Part shown: positions 1 through 8,452 of the stretch, piece by piece
Numbering within the stretch: position 1 is the first letter of the stretch
Layout: each line of letters begins with the position of its first letter
Notes under the pieces: model-generated
The model's database searches: none
What the model was told of the DNA's origin: nothing
The model's input: only the letters and a program-made list of their open reading frames with translations
Assembly (NCBI GenBank): GCA_002353295.1
Contig: DEJG01000008.1
Location: forward strand, 62,001 to 126,000
Reading direction: 5' to 3'
DNA from: Prevotella sp. UBA2754
GTDB lineage: Bacteria; Bacteroidota; Bacteroidia; Bacteroidales; Bacteroidaceae
Length of the DNA: 64,000 nt
Program-made: the position numbers and the translations under genes

Positions 1-1181
1 TGAACGAGATCGGTGTAAATCAACCGGAATGGCGAGCGCTTACCTCTATGCAGGATATTGACGCCTTCGTGGAAAGGGTGGGATTTCCTGTATTGGTCCG
101 TCCTTCGTATGTGCTCAGTGGTGCGGCAATGAATGTCTGTTCCAATAAAGAAGAGTTGGAGCGTTTCCTGCAACTGGCTGCTAATGTGAGTGAAGACCAC
201 CCTGTGGTGGTGTCGAAATTCATCGAGCATGCCAAGGAGATTGAAATGGATGCAGTTGCCAAAGATGGTGAAATTTTGGCATATGCCATTTCTGAACATA
301 TAGAGTTTGCCGGTGTTCACTCAGGTGATGCTACAATCCAGTTTCCACCCCAAAAACTTTATGTAGAGACCGTTCGACGCATCAAGCGTATCAGTCGCAA
401 GATTGCCAAGGCCCTACATATCAACGGACCCTTCAACATCCAGTTTATGGCACGTGATAATGATATCCTTGTAATAGAGTGTAATTTGCGTGCTTCCCGT
501 TCGTTTCCATTCGTTTCTAAAGTGTTGAAACTAAATTTAATAGAACTGGCAACTAAAGTAATGCTTGGACTTTCTGTCGAGCGCCCGCATAAGAATTTGT
601 TCGATTTGGATTATGTAGGTATTAAAGCAAGTCAGTTCTCCTTCAACCGTCTGCAGAAAGCCGACCCCGTGTTGGGAGTTGACATGGCTTCAACGGGTGA
701 AGTGGGTTGTCTGGGTGATAATACACCGACAGCTCTTTTGAAGTCCATGCTGAGTGTAGGATATCGTATCCCCAAGAAGACGGTATTGTTGTCTACTGGT
801 ACTGCAAAACAAAAAGCCGAGATGTTGGATGCCGCTCGTATGTTGGTGGAGCATGGGTATGTACTTTATGCCACAGGAGGAACATCGAAATATCTGTCTG
901 ATAACGGCATTGACAATACTTTGGTATATTGGCCCAGCGAGGAGAGCCAACAACCTCAGGCTCTCGACTTATTGCATGAGCATCAAATAGACATGGTGGT
1001 GAATATCCCCAAGAACCTGACTTCCCATGAATTAACTAATGGTTACAAGATTCGTCGTGCAGCAATCGATTTGAATATACCTCTGATTACCAATAGTCGA
1101 TTGGCATCGGCCTTCATCCAGGCATTTTGTATGGTTGGTTTGGACGAGATAGATATCAAATCGTGGAATGAATACAAATAA
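1..1181 (+). CDS. carB: Carbamoyl-phosphate synthase large subunit, 3' part
   Basis: The gene enters from the left edge; the reading frame is open from base 3, so about 392 C-terminal residues of a roughly 1070-residue protein are visible. The enzyme makes carbamoyl phosphate from bicarbonate, ammonia and two ATP for pyrimidine and arginine synthesis, with ammonia supplied by the CarA glutaminase. The visible part starts in the second ATP-grasp half (PVLVRPSYVLSGAAM, ECNLRASRSFPF) and ends with the MGS-like allosteric domain over roughly the last 130 residues (YATGGTSKYL, TNSRLASAFI). The first in-frame ATG, at 48, is internal and is not a start. Identification is firm. The true start and the carA neighbour lie outside the window. 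Confidence 0.97.
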   Translation, partial: NEIGVNQPEWRALTSMQDIDAFVERVGFPVLVRPSYVLSGAAMNVCSNKEELERFLQLAANVSEDHPVVVSKFIEHAKEIEMDAVAKDGEILAYAISEHIEFAGVHSGDATIQFPPQKLYVETVRRIKRISRKIAKALHINGPFNIQFMARDNDILVIECNLRASRSFPFVSKVLKLNLIELATKVMLGLSVERPHKNLFDLDYVGIKASQFSFNRLQKADPVLGVDMASTGEVGCLGDNTPTALLKSMLSVGYRIPKKTVLLSTGTAKQKAEMLDAARMLVEHGYVLYATGGTSKYLSDNGIDNTLVYWPSEESQQPQALDLLHEHQIDMVVNIPKNLTSHELTNGYKIRRAAIDLNIPLITNSRLASAFIQAFCMVGLDEIDIKSWNEYK

Positions 1182-1189
1182 ATAATTTA

Positions 1190-1220
1190 GCAAATATTTG
1201 GCGATTCGCCAATTATTTGC
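1190..1220. repeat. 15-bp inverted repeat between carB and the kinase gene
   Basis: Arms 1190-1204 and 1206-1220 are complementary except for one base, around a one-base centre. The repeat contains the -33 box and all the spacer of the downstream promoter. It could be an operator for the kinase gene, or the carB terminator, although no T-run follows on the plus strand. Confidence 0.7.
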
Positions 1221-1228
1221 TAATTTTG
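1197..1228 (+). promoter_or_regulatory. Promoter of receiver-kinase gene
   Basis: TTTG at 1197-1200, a 20-base spacer, and TAATTTTG at 1221-1228 give an exact match to the Bacteroidetes primary promoter form. The start codon is 28 bases past the -7 box. Confidence 0.75.
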
Positions 1229-1256
1229 CAGTTAAATAACTAAAGAACTGCATAAA

Positions 1257-2399
1257 ATGGAATTGGGTAATACCTTTGAATCTAAAATAAACCGCAGCGA
1301 TTATAAAATTCTTATAGTTGATGACGTTGTCAGTAATGTTTTGTTGCTCAAGATATTACTAACGAACGAGAAGTTTCAGGTATGTACTGCTAACAATGGT
1401 AACATGTGTATTGAACAAGCAAAAAAAGAGCATCCCGACCTGATTTTGCTAGATGTGATGATGCCAGATTTAAGTGGCTTCGATACTGCAGTTATCTTGA
1501 AGAAAGATCCAGAAACGCTGGATATTCCCATTATCTTCCTGACAGCATTGAATAATCCCAGTGATTTGGTACATGGGTTTCAGGTGGGTGCCAACGACTT
1601 CCTAACCAAACCTTTTAATAAAGAAGAATTAGTGATGCGTGTGATGCACCAAATCAGTTTGGTTGCAGCCAAACGTATTATTGTTCAACAGAATGAAGAG
1701 TTGAAGCGTACCATCTCGAATCGTGATAAGATGTATTCTGTTATAGCTCATGATTTGCGTTCGCCAATGGCCTCTATCCGCATGGTTCTAAATCTTGCAG
1801 TCAATGTTGTTACAAAAGATATGGTTGGCGATGAGATATGGGGATTGTTAGATAAAGCTAATCGCGAATCAGAGGAAACCCACGATCTGCTGGATAACCT
1901 GCTAAAATGGACCAAAAGTCAGACAGGCAGACTAAATGTAGTATATCAGGACATTGATCTAGACGATATCGTACCAGGCGTAGTCGATATATTCATGATG
2001 ATTGCCGAGATGAAGAAAATCAAGTTGCGGTTTATTCCTAACGATGAGAAATTGATAGTGCATGCTGATAACGACATGATAAAAACCATCATTCGTAATT
2101 TTATATCCAATGCTATTAAGTTTACCCCAGAAGATAAAGGTATTGAAGTGTATTACAAACGGGATGGTGATTTCGCCAAGATTAGTGTGCAAGATCATGG
2201 CGTAGGTATTGCATCGGACCGTTTGGATAGTATTTTCCATAAAGGAGAAACCACCTACGGAACAGGTGGTGAGGAAGGTTCGGGACTCGGACTTCAACTA
2301 TGTCAAGATTTTGCCCGCAAGAATGGTGGTGATGCGATGGTTGAATCGGTCTTGGGTGAAGGTTCTACATTCAGTGTGCTAATACCTTTAAAGAAATAA
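1257..2399 (+). CDS. Receiver domain-histidine kinase hybrid
   Basis: A 380-residue soluble signalling protein with its receiver domain first and the kinase second. The receiver covers residues 15-135: acidic pair D22-D23, phospho-acceptor D66 in LILLDVMMP, and conserved K118 in the FLTKPF motif. The HisKA dimerisation domain carries the H-box SVIAHDLRSP with H165. The HATPase domain shows the N-box (IIRNFISNAIKF), DHGVGI and GSGLGL. There are no membrane segments, so it probably takes phosphoryl groups from, or passes them to, an unseen partner. No separate response regulator lies next to it. GalE follows after 20 bases and may be co-transcribed. The physiological signal cannot be read from the sequence. 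Confidence 0.93.
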   Translation: MELGNTFESKINRSDYKILIVDDVVSNVLLLKILLTNEKFQVCTANNGNMCIEQAKKEHPDLILLDVMMPDLSGFDTAVILKKDPETLDIPIIFLTALNNPSDLVHGFQVGANDFLTKPFNKEELVMRVMHQISLVAAKRIIVQQNEELKRTISNRDKMYSVIAHDLRSPMASIRMVLNLAVNVVTKDMVGDEIWGLLDKANRESEETHDLLDNLLKWTKSQTGRLNVVYQDIDLDDIVPGVVDIFMMIAEMKKIKLRFIPNDEKLIVHADNDMIKTIIRNFISNAIKFTPEDKGIEVYYKRDGDFAKISVQDHGVGIASDRLDSIFHKGETTYGTGGEEGSGLGLQLCQDFARKNGGDAMVESVLGEGSTFSVLIPLKK

Positions 2400-2419
2400 G
2401 AACAAAATTCTATTTAATC

Positions 2420-3457
2420 ATGAAACAAACAATTCTAGTAACGGGAGGTACAGGCTTTATAGGTAGTCATACCACCGTAGAACTACAAAACGCCGGTTAT
2501 CAAGTCATCATTGTTGACAACCTGTCTAATTCAAGTGAAAAAGTTGTAGATGGTATAGAAAAAATAACAGGAGTACGACCTGCATTTGAGAAAGCTGATT
2601 GTTGCGATATTGAGGCAATGGAGCGTATCTTCAATAAATATCCCGATATAAAAGGTATTATTCACTTTGCTGCATCTAAGGCTGTAGGAGAAAGCGTGGA
2701 GAAACCGCTGCTTTACTATCGTAATAATATATTAAGTCTGGTGAATTTATTGGAACTGATGCCTAAACATGGTGTGAAAGGCATTATTTTTTCATCGAGT
2801 TGTACGGTATACGGTCAGCCAGACCCAGAGAATCTTCCTGTGACAGAAGATGCTCCGATAAAACCTGCAGAGAGTCCTTATGGTAACACTAAGCAAATTA
2901 ATGAGGAAATAATTCGTGACGATATCAATAGTGGTGCCCCTATTAAGGCAATCCTACTGCGTTACTTTAATCCTATTGGGTCGCATCCGTCTGCTATCAT
3001 TGGTGAGATGCCTAATGGTGTCCCCATGAACTTGATACCTTATGTCACGCAAACGGCTATAGGGATTCGTGAACAATTGAAGGTGTTTGGTAACGATTAT
3101 AATACACCTGACGGAACCTGCATTCGAGACTACATCTATGTGGTAGATCTGGCTAAGGCTCACGTGAAAGCAATGGCCCGTGTATTGGATACAGACAGCG
3201 ATAAGTTGGAGGTGTTCAATGTAGGTACAGGTCATGGATGTTCAACCAAGGAAATCGTGGATGCCTTCCAGAAGGCAACAGGTGTGAAGTTAAACTGGAC
3301 CTATGCGCCACGTCGTGCCGGCGATATTGAGAAGGTTTGGGCCAACCCCGATAAAGCCAATAAGGTATTGGGATGGAAAGCAGAAACTTCGCTGGAAGAC
3401 ACTCTGAAGAGCGCTTGGAACTGGCAGAAAAAGTTACGAGAAGAAGGAATACAGTAA
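2420..3457 (+). CDS. galE: UDP-glucose 4-epimerase
   Basis: This 345-residue member of the extended short-chain dehydrogenase family interconverts UDP-glucose and UDP-galactose for the Leloir pathway and surface polysaccharide precursors. The NAD-binding GGTGFIGSH motif is at residues 9-17. The catalytic set is the serine stretch at 125-127 with Y154 and K158 in SPYGNTK. Length matches family members (about 340). It lies 20 bases after the kinase gene and is followed by a hairpin terminator at 3517-3542, so it ends its transcription unit. Other nucleotide-sugar 4-epimerases (UDP-GlcNAc) share these motifs, so exact specificity is inferred. Confidence 0.95.
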   Translation: MKQTILVTGGTGFIGSHTTVELQNAGYQVIIVDNLSNSSEKVVDGIEKITGVRPAFEKADCCDIEAMERIFNKYPDIKGIIHFAASKAVGESVEKPLLYYRNNILSLVNLLELMPKHGVKGIIFSSSCTVYGQPDPENLPVTEDAPIKPAESPYGNTKQINEEIIRDDINSGAPIKAILLRYFNPIGSHPSAIIGEMPNGVPMNLIPYVTQTAIGIREQLKVFGNDYNTPDGTCIRDYIYVVDLAKAHVKAMARVLDTDSDKLEVFNVGTGHGCSTKEIVDAFQKATGVKLNWTYAPRRAGDIEKVWANPDKANKVLGWKAETSLEDTLKSAWNWQKKLREEGIQ

Positions 3458-3516
3458 GATTTATATAGTAAAACCAGTCTTCGTTGACTGTGTTTATTTT
3501 GTGTTTGTGTTGTTGT

Positions 3517-3542
3517 GAGCCCCCGATGTGAATCGAGGGCTC
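3517..3542 (+). terminator. Terminator after galE
   Basis: Arms of 11 bases (3517-3527 and 3532-3542) pair with one mismatch around a short GTGA loop. They are followed within ten bases by A6T6. Confidence 0.7.
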
Positions 3543-3564
3543 ATTCATCGAAAAAATTTTTTAT

Positions 3565-5856
3565 ATGAATGAGAATCTGTTAGAACAACTGAATGAAAGT
3601 CAACGTGAAGCTGTTGTGTATTGTGATGGCCCCCAATTGGTTATTGCTGGTGCCGGTTCTGGCAAAACACGCGTGCTGACATATAAGATAGGTTACCTTT
3701 TGCAAGAGGGTATGAACCCTTGGAATATATTGGCCTTGACATTTACCAACAAGGCTGCACGTGAGATGAAGGAACGCATAGGGCGACTGGTAGGACAGGA
3801 GCGTGCCAGATATTTGCAGATGGGTACTTTTCATTCCGTTTTTGCGCGTATATTACGGGCAGAAGCAGAGACTATTGGTTTCCAACCAAATTTCACTATT
3901 TATGATCAGTCAGATTCTCGTTCGCTAGTAAAAAGCATTATCAAAGAGATGCAGTTGGATGACAAGACATACAAACCTGCATCTGTAGCTGATCGTATCT
4001 CAATGGCCAAGAATCATCTGCTGCTTCCACAGAATTACGCACAAAGTACATGGGCTATAGACGACACACATGGAAAGCGACCTTTGGTAAAAGATATTTA
4101 TATCAGGTATCACGAACGATGTCGGCAAGCAAATGCGATGGATTTTGACGATTTATTGGTGTACACCTATATTTTACTGAATAATCACGATGATATTAGA
4201 AAAAAGTATATTGAGCGTTTTCAGTATGTCTTGGTTGACGAATATCAGGATACGAATTATGCACAACAATCAATAGTAGTCTTACTAACAAAAGAACGAG
4301 GACAAGTTTGTGTGGTCGGTGACGATGCTCAGAGTATTTATAGTTTCAGAGGTGCTAACATAGATAATATTCTAGATTTCCAAAATAAATTTGATGGTGC
4401 AAGACTGTTTAAACTAGAGCAGAATTACCGTTCTACACAGTTGATAGTTCAGGCGGCAAATAGCTTGATACGGCATAATGAAAGACAGATACCGAAAGAT
4501 GTTTTTAGTAAGAACGAACACGGTGAGAAACTGGTGTTGAAACCTGCCTATAGCGACAAAGAAGAAGCCATTATTGTATGTAATGACATTCGGAAGATAC
4601 GTCGTCAGGAACACTGCAGATATAGCGATTTTGCCATACTATATCGTACAAATTCACAAAGCCGCTCATTCGAGGAACAGATGCGCAAAGACGGTATACC
4701 ATATCGTATTTACGGTGGATTGAGTTTTTACCAACGAAAGGAAATTAAAGATGTTATCGCCTATTTCCGTCTAGTTTCTAATCCTAACGATGAAGAAGCC
4801 TTGCGGCGTATTATCAATTATCCAACGCGTGGTATCGGTGAAACGACAGTAGGCAAGATTGCGGAGGTTGCAAATAATCATGGTGTCAGTTTATGGACCG
4901 TTCTTTCCCAGCCTCAAGTGTTTAGTCTTGACGTATCAAAAGCTACCTATACAAAGCTTGCAACATTCAAAAGCTTAATAAGCGGATGGGCAGACCGTCT
5001 AATATCGGAAGATGCCTATGAATTAGGACACGCTATCATTATGGAGAGTGGAATCAGTAAGGAAATATACAGCTCAAGTAATCCTGACGATCTCTCACGT
5101 CAGGAAAATCTGGAAGAATTCTTAGGTGGTATGCAGGACTTTGTTGCAGGTCGTCAGGAAGAAGACCTTGGAGATCAGATTTATCTACCAAATTTCCTTC
5201 AGGAAGTAGCTTTGTTAACGGATATTGATAGCGATAGTGGTGATGCTGATGACAAAGTTTCGCTCATGACAATACATGCAGCCAAGGGTTTGGAATTTCC
5301 AACAGTCTTTGTTGTTGGATTGGAAGAAAATATATTTCCTTCGCCCATGTGTACAAATTCGATGCGTGAGTTGGAAGAAGAACGTCGTCTGCTCTATGTC
5401 GCCATAACGAGGGCAGAGAAACATTGCTTTTTGACATGTGCACAGAACCGTTGGCGATATGGAAGGATGGAGTATGATACTCCATCACGCTTTATCAAAG
5501 ATATTGATTCTTCTTTGCTGAGTGTCGAGTCATCAAAAGACGGTATGATTTCTGCTGCTTCTGTCATTAGTCGACCAGCAACACGGATGCAGAATTCTCG
5601 CCCTGTTGCTACGCAGTTTGTGGCTGATCCCAAACCGAGACTAGTGCCAGTGAGACACGAATCCCCACGTCCTCAATCAGTCATCGGTGATATAGGATTG
5701 AAGGAAGGTAATGTCATTGAACATCAGCGTTTTGGTATAGGGACAGTCATTCGTGTAGAGGGATCTGGAGAAAATACAAAAGCAACAGTAGAATTCAAAA
5801 ATGCAGGAACAAAACAATTGCTGTTGAAGTTTGCAAAGTATACGATTGTGCAATGA
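3565..5856 (+). CDS. pcrA: ATP-dependent DNA helicase, UvrD/PcrA type
   Basis: A 763-residue superfamily 1A 3'-5' helicase for repair, replication restart and removal of recombinase from DNA. Motifs seen in order: Walker A AGAGSGKT at 28-35; motif Ia LTFTNKAAREMKERI; motif II VLVDEYQDT near 222-230; motif III VVGDDAQSIYSFRGA; motif IV LEQNYRS; motif V MTIHAAKGLEFPTVF; motif VI LLYVAITRAEK. The last 60 residues form the small beta-rich tail common to PcrA (VIEHQRFGIGTVIRVEG), used for RNA polymerase contact in studied homologues. It stands alone between the galE terminator and the convergent 42-residue gene at 5868. Confidence 0.95.
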   Translation: MNENLLEQLNESQREAVVYCDGPQLVIAGAGSGKTRVLTYKIGYLLQEGMNPWNILALTFTNKAAREMKERIGRLVGQERARYLQMGTFHSVFARILRAEAETIGFQPNFTIYDQSDSRSLVKSIIKEMQLDDKTYKPASVADRISMAKNHLLLPQNYAQSTWAIDDTHGKRPLVKDIYIRYHERCRQANAMDFDDLLVYTYILLNNHDDIRKKYIERFQYVLVDEYQDTNYAQQSIVVLLTKERGQVCVVGDDAQSIYSFRGANIDNILDFQNKFDGARLFKLEQNYRSTQLIVQAANSLIRHNERQIPKDVFSKNEHGEKLVLKPAYSDKEEAIIVCNDIRKIRRQEHCRYSDFAILYRTNSQSRSFEEQMRKDGIPYRIYGGLSFYQRKEIKDVIAYFRLVSNPNDEEALRRIINYPTRGIGETTVGKIAEVANNHGVSLWTVLSQPQVFSLDVSKATYTKLATFKSLISGWADRLISEDAYELGHAIIMESGISKEIYSSSNPDDLSRQENLEEFLGGMQDFVAGRQEEDLGDQIYLPNFLQEVALLTDIDSDSGDADDKVSLMTIHAAKGLEFPTVFVVGLEENIFPSPMCTNSMRELEEERRLLYVAITRAEKHCFLTCAQNRWRYGRMEYDTPSRFIKDIDSSLLSVESSKDGMISAASVISRPATRMQNSRPVATQFVADPKPRLVPVRHESPRPQSVIGDIGLKEGNVIEHQRFGIGTVIRVEGSGENTKATVEFKNAGTKQLLLKFAKYTIVQ

Positions 5857-5867
5857 TAAAGGTTCTT

Positions 5868-5996
5868 CTAAAGCGCCTCGTCCTCTGGCCGCTGGGGCAG
5901 GGGACGAGGGAAAGATAGATGTTTCTTTTTACGTATATAAGCAGCTTTGCGTGCTTCGTATTCTTCGTAATGTTTCTCTAGAAAATTATCCGCCAT
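5868..5996 (-). CDS. Small conserved-looking 42-residue protein
   Basis: ATG at 5996 lies two bases after the TAG stop of the DUF4270 gene, an arrangement typical of translational coupling. The product (starts MADNFLEKHYEEYEARKAAY) has 42 residues: a charged amphipathic helix of about 26 residues rich in K, E and Y, then a proline-rich tail (FPRPLPQRPEDE). It has no signal peptide or membrane segment. From memory, similar short proteins beginning M-x-D-N-x-L-E-K occur in other Bacteroidales, but I cannot run a search. It is the third gene of the glycogen synthase and DUF4270 run and converges on pcrA with an 11-base gap. Function is unknown. Confidence 0.7.
   Translation of the reverse strand: MADNFLEKHYEEYEARKAAYIRKKKHLSFPRPLPQRPEDEAL
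5876..5909. other. GC-rich hairpin inside the 42-residue gene, downstream of pcrA
   Basis: Arms 5876-5883 and 5902-5909 pair perfectly (8 bp), and a further inner CTG/CAG and CC/GG pairing lengthens the stem. On plus it lies 20 bases after the pcrA stop and may slow transcription, but no clean T-run follows. On minus it encodes the proline-rich tail of the small protein. Confidence 0.5.
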
Positions 5997-5998
5997 CG

Positions 5999-7471
5999 CT
6001 ATTTACTCTTATTATATATCACACTTATGCGTATTGGTTCGACGGCATTATCCTCACCACCTATTAGTCTAGAACTTGTAATTGACATTTCATTGTTGAC
6101 AGCACTGACCGTCGTAGTTGCCGTAGAAGCTGTGGTGGTTTGCACAGGCACCAAAACTACTTTGTTCCAGTTGGGATGTTCGGTGGTATAGTTGGCTCCA
6201 CCTTCTGTTTTCTTGATATAGAGATAATTAATCAGCGATGCTATATTATTAAACGTATAAGAGTTGTATCCTGTATTTAGTGTAGCTAGATAACTGGTAA
6301 TGTTATTGGCCACCTCACGGTCTTCAAAGAAATTCTTTAGACTATCTTTCTCAACCATCAGCAGGGTAGTGGGGTCTTTAAGCAATTTTTCTGCAAGAAC
6401 TGTCTTATCATTCATTTTTCGGAAAGAGATTTTTGCCGATGTGATTGTATCATTCTCATGATTTAGTTTAATATCATCAATAGGCAATTCTACCTCTGTA
6501 TAAATCCCTGCAGGAGTCTTCAGATAAGTATATCCTTTTTCGTTTGCCAAGTCCTTAATCACTTCTTCGTCGTTGACAATGTGAGTCGTTTGTAGAACTT
6601 CTTGGGTACCGTAGAACAACGTATAGACGTTGTATTCTTCCATATCGGTATCATCATCGTCATCAACTTCTATTCTATAGAACACACTGAGACGCGTAGT
6701 TTCAATTTCAGCCATCATACCAACACCGTCTGTCGTTTTGAAATAAAAACCTGGACATACATTTTTGGTAAATGTATTCGAGTTTTTAAAATATTCTGGG
6801 TGCTCGTAGTATGTTTGCAACAGATAAGTTCCATAGTTATCATACTGTCGGCCATTCTTATCAGTGTAAGGCATATCAAGTTTTATATTTATTGAGAGCT
6901 CGTCTTTATTTGCATTTCTCACACTGTCATTTTCTGTCATGTCAGTAATACTGAATACGACATCACGTTTCAGTCCATTTTCACGGATATAGCCTTCGGC
7001 TTCTGGATCAAAGTTTGTATAGTATTTCTTGTTATCTTCAATAGGTCTATCGAGTTCATACATTGTCATCTTCATACTTGCTAAAGAGTCTCCTATGAAA
7101 TTATTCAGCAAGATGGAGATATAACAAGAGTCTGCAACTTCTTTACCGTCCTTGAGACTAATCACGATATCTTTCTTAGAGAATAAACTATCCTTGGCAT
7201 TCTCTAACATGGCAAACTGCGTCATATAGTCCGAGGTTATATATGCACTTGTCTCTGGGTCTTTGATACGACCAAGGTAACTATAAGTGCTATTTGAAAG
7301 CACTGCATCTACAACCAATGACTTGGACTTAACATCAAAAGTGTCAGATACGATGGTAAATAAATCAACATTACTAGTTAGTGTCTTACCTATTGTTGCG
7401 GTATCTTCATCACACGAAGAGATTGTAAACATCATTGAAGCTACAATCCCTGTCAGTACAAACTTTTTCAT
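5999..7471 (-). CDS. DUF4270 family lipoprotein
   Basis: A 490-residue predicted lipoprotein: an N-terminal hydrophobic stretch ends in a lipobox-like TISSCDED with Cys20, so it is probably anchored to the outer membrane. The body resembles the Bacteroidetes DUF4270 family, recalled from its position beside the glycogen synthase domain and its pattern of short beta-rich segments. Visible landmarks are DTFDVKSKSL, YLGRIKDPETSAYI and the late SRLIGGEDNAVEPIRI. There is no known catalytic motif. It starts 13 bases after the glycogen synthase stop and is followed two bases later by the 42-residue gene, so the three probably share one mRNA. Function is unknown. Confidence 0.8.
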   Translation of the reverse strand: MKKFVLTGIVASMMFTISSCDEDTATIGKTLTSNVDLFTIVSDTFDVKSKSLVVDAVLSNSTYSYLGRIKDPETSAYITSDYMTQFAMLENAKDSLFSKKDIVISLKDGKEVADSCYISILLNNFIGDSLASMKMTMYELDRPIEDNKKYYTNFDPEAEGYIRENGLKRDVVFSITDMTENDSVRNANKDELSINIKLDMPYTDKNGRQYDNYGTYLLQTYYEHPEYFKNSNTFTKNVCPGFYFKTTDGVGMMAEIETTRLSVFYRIEVDDDDDTDMEEYNVYTLFYGTQEVLQTTHIVNDEEVIKDLANEKGYTYLKTPAGIYTEVELPIDDIKLNHENDTITSAKISFRKMNDKTVLAEKLLKDPTTLLMVEKDSLKNFFEDREVANNITSYLATLNTGYNSYTFNNIASLINYLYIKKTEGGANYTTEHPNWNKVVLVPVQTTTASTATTTVSAVNNEMSITSSRLIGGEDNAVEPIRISVIYNKSK

Positions 7472-7484
7472 CGTTAATATCTAC

Positions 7485-8282
7485 TTAAATCTTCTCGTAA
7501 AAAGCCTCATATGCTGATCTGAAATCTTCGCCAGGATAAGCGAGAGTTGGGATGTTCTTATCTTGTGCATATTTCAGCAGTTCTTTATTGATATCCTTAT
7601 GGGCTGCTATTACACCATCACTATAGTCGATAGCTAACTTACCCAATTCTTCAAAATCAAATGCATCATTATATTTATTTAATAATTCTGCTGTAGCATC
7701 ACGAAATTCAACGCAACGCTTGAAATTATTACCCAACTCAGAGTTTAAACTCTTGGTAAAAAGTGAAGTAACTACTTTCGTATCAGCGAAAGAAGGTTCG
7801 TCATGATAAGCTGTTTTAATATAGAGCGGTACGACAGCACCCATCCATCCTTGAATATGTATGATATCAGGTACCCAACGCAATTTCTTCACTGTCTCCA
7901 GAACACCACGAGCAAAGAAGATAGCTCGCTCTCCATTGTCTGGATAATCCTGCCCTTTTTCATCGACAGTCATCTGTCGCTTTGAAAAATAGTCATCGTT
8001 GTCGATAAAGTATACTTGAATACGTGTTTGAGCAATAGAGGCCACTTTAATAATCAACGGGTGGTCGGTATCGTCAATAATTAAATTCATGCCAGAAAGA
8101 CGAATCACCTCATGCAATTGACCGCGTCGTTCGTTGATGTTTCCCCATTTGGGCATAAATGTACGAATTTCATGACCGCTTTCTTGCATTGCTTGAGGAA
8201 GCGCTTTACCCATCAGTGACAAATCACTTTCTGGTACGTAAGGTACAATCTCTTGATTGATGAACAGAATTTTCTTAGCCAT
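7485..8282 (-). CDS. Glycogen/starch synthase, GT5 catalytic domain only
   Basis: The 265 residues align with the N-terminal half of glycogen synthase (GT5): an opening MAKKILFINQEIVPY, a region for sugar-nucleotide handling, and DIIHIQGWMGAVVPLYIK, which corresponds to the conserved HxHDW-type region with an altered core. The usual C-terminal GT1 Rossmann domain (about 200 residues) is absent; the protein stops at FYEKI. The same short form occurs upstream of panC in other Bacteroidales, from memory, so this looks like a family feature and not a truncation. Whether it transfers glucose, or regulates a full-length synthase elsewhere, cannot be told here. It is first in its operon, divergent from panC. 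Confidence 0.8.
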   Translation of the reverse strand: MAKKILFINQEIVPYVPESDLSLMGKALPQAMQESGHEIRTFMPKWGNINERRGQLHEVIRLSGMNLIIDDTDHPLIIKVASIAQTRIQVYFIDNDDYFSKRQMTVDEKGQDYPDNGERAIFFARGVLETVKKLRWVPDIIHIQGWMGAVVPLYIKTAYHDEPSFADTKVVTSLFTKSLNSELGNNFKRCVEFRDATAELLNKYNDAFDFEELGKLAIDYSDGVIAAHKDINKELLKYAQDKNIPTLAYPGEDFRSAYEAFYEKI

Positions 8283-8301
8283 ATTGTATATTTTATCAGT
8301 G

Positions 8302-8309
8302 CAAAGGTA
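8302..8309 (-). promoter_or_regulatory. -7 box of glycogen synthase operon
   Basis: On the minus strand this reads TACCTTTG, followed by CA, about 20 bases before the ATG. No good TTTG lies at 19-21 bases upstream, so only the -7 half is convincing. Confidence 0.5.
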
Positions 8310-8452
8310 CTAAAAATAATTCACAAAAAGGCAGTTTCGTGCATTTTTAAAGAATTTTAGCCCCTAATTTGGCATATTTTTACGATATTTTTTCCTTATT
8401 TGATAAAAAAGTTGTTATTTTGCACTCGATTTGTGTACAACTAATTAAGAAG

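Noticed and set aside
5831..6067. A 78-codon plus frame after pcrA
   Set aside because: It overlaps the pcrA end and runs antisense to the coupled 42-residue gene and the DUF4270 end.
8369..8452. Upstream in-frame start for panC
   Set aside because: It would add 28 hydrophobic residues not found in the family and would cover the promoter-like box at 8415-8422.
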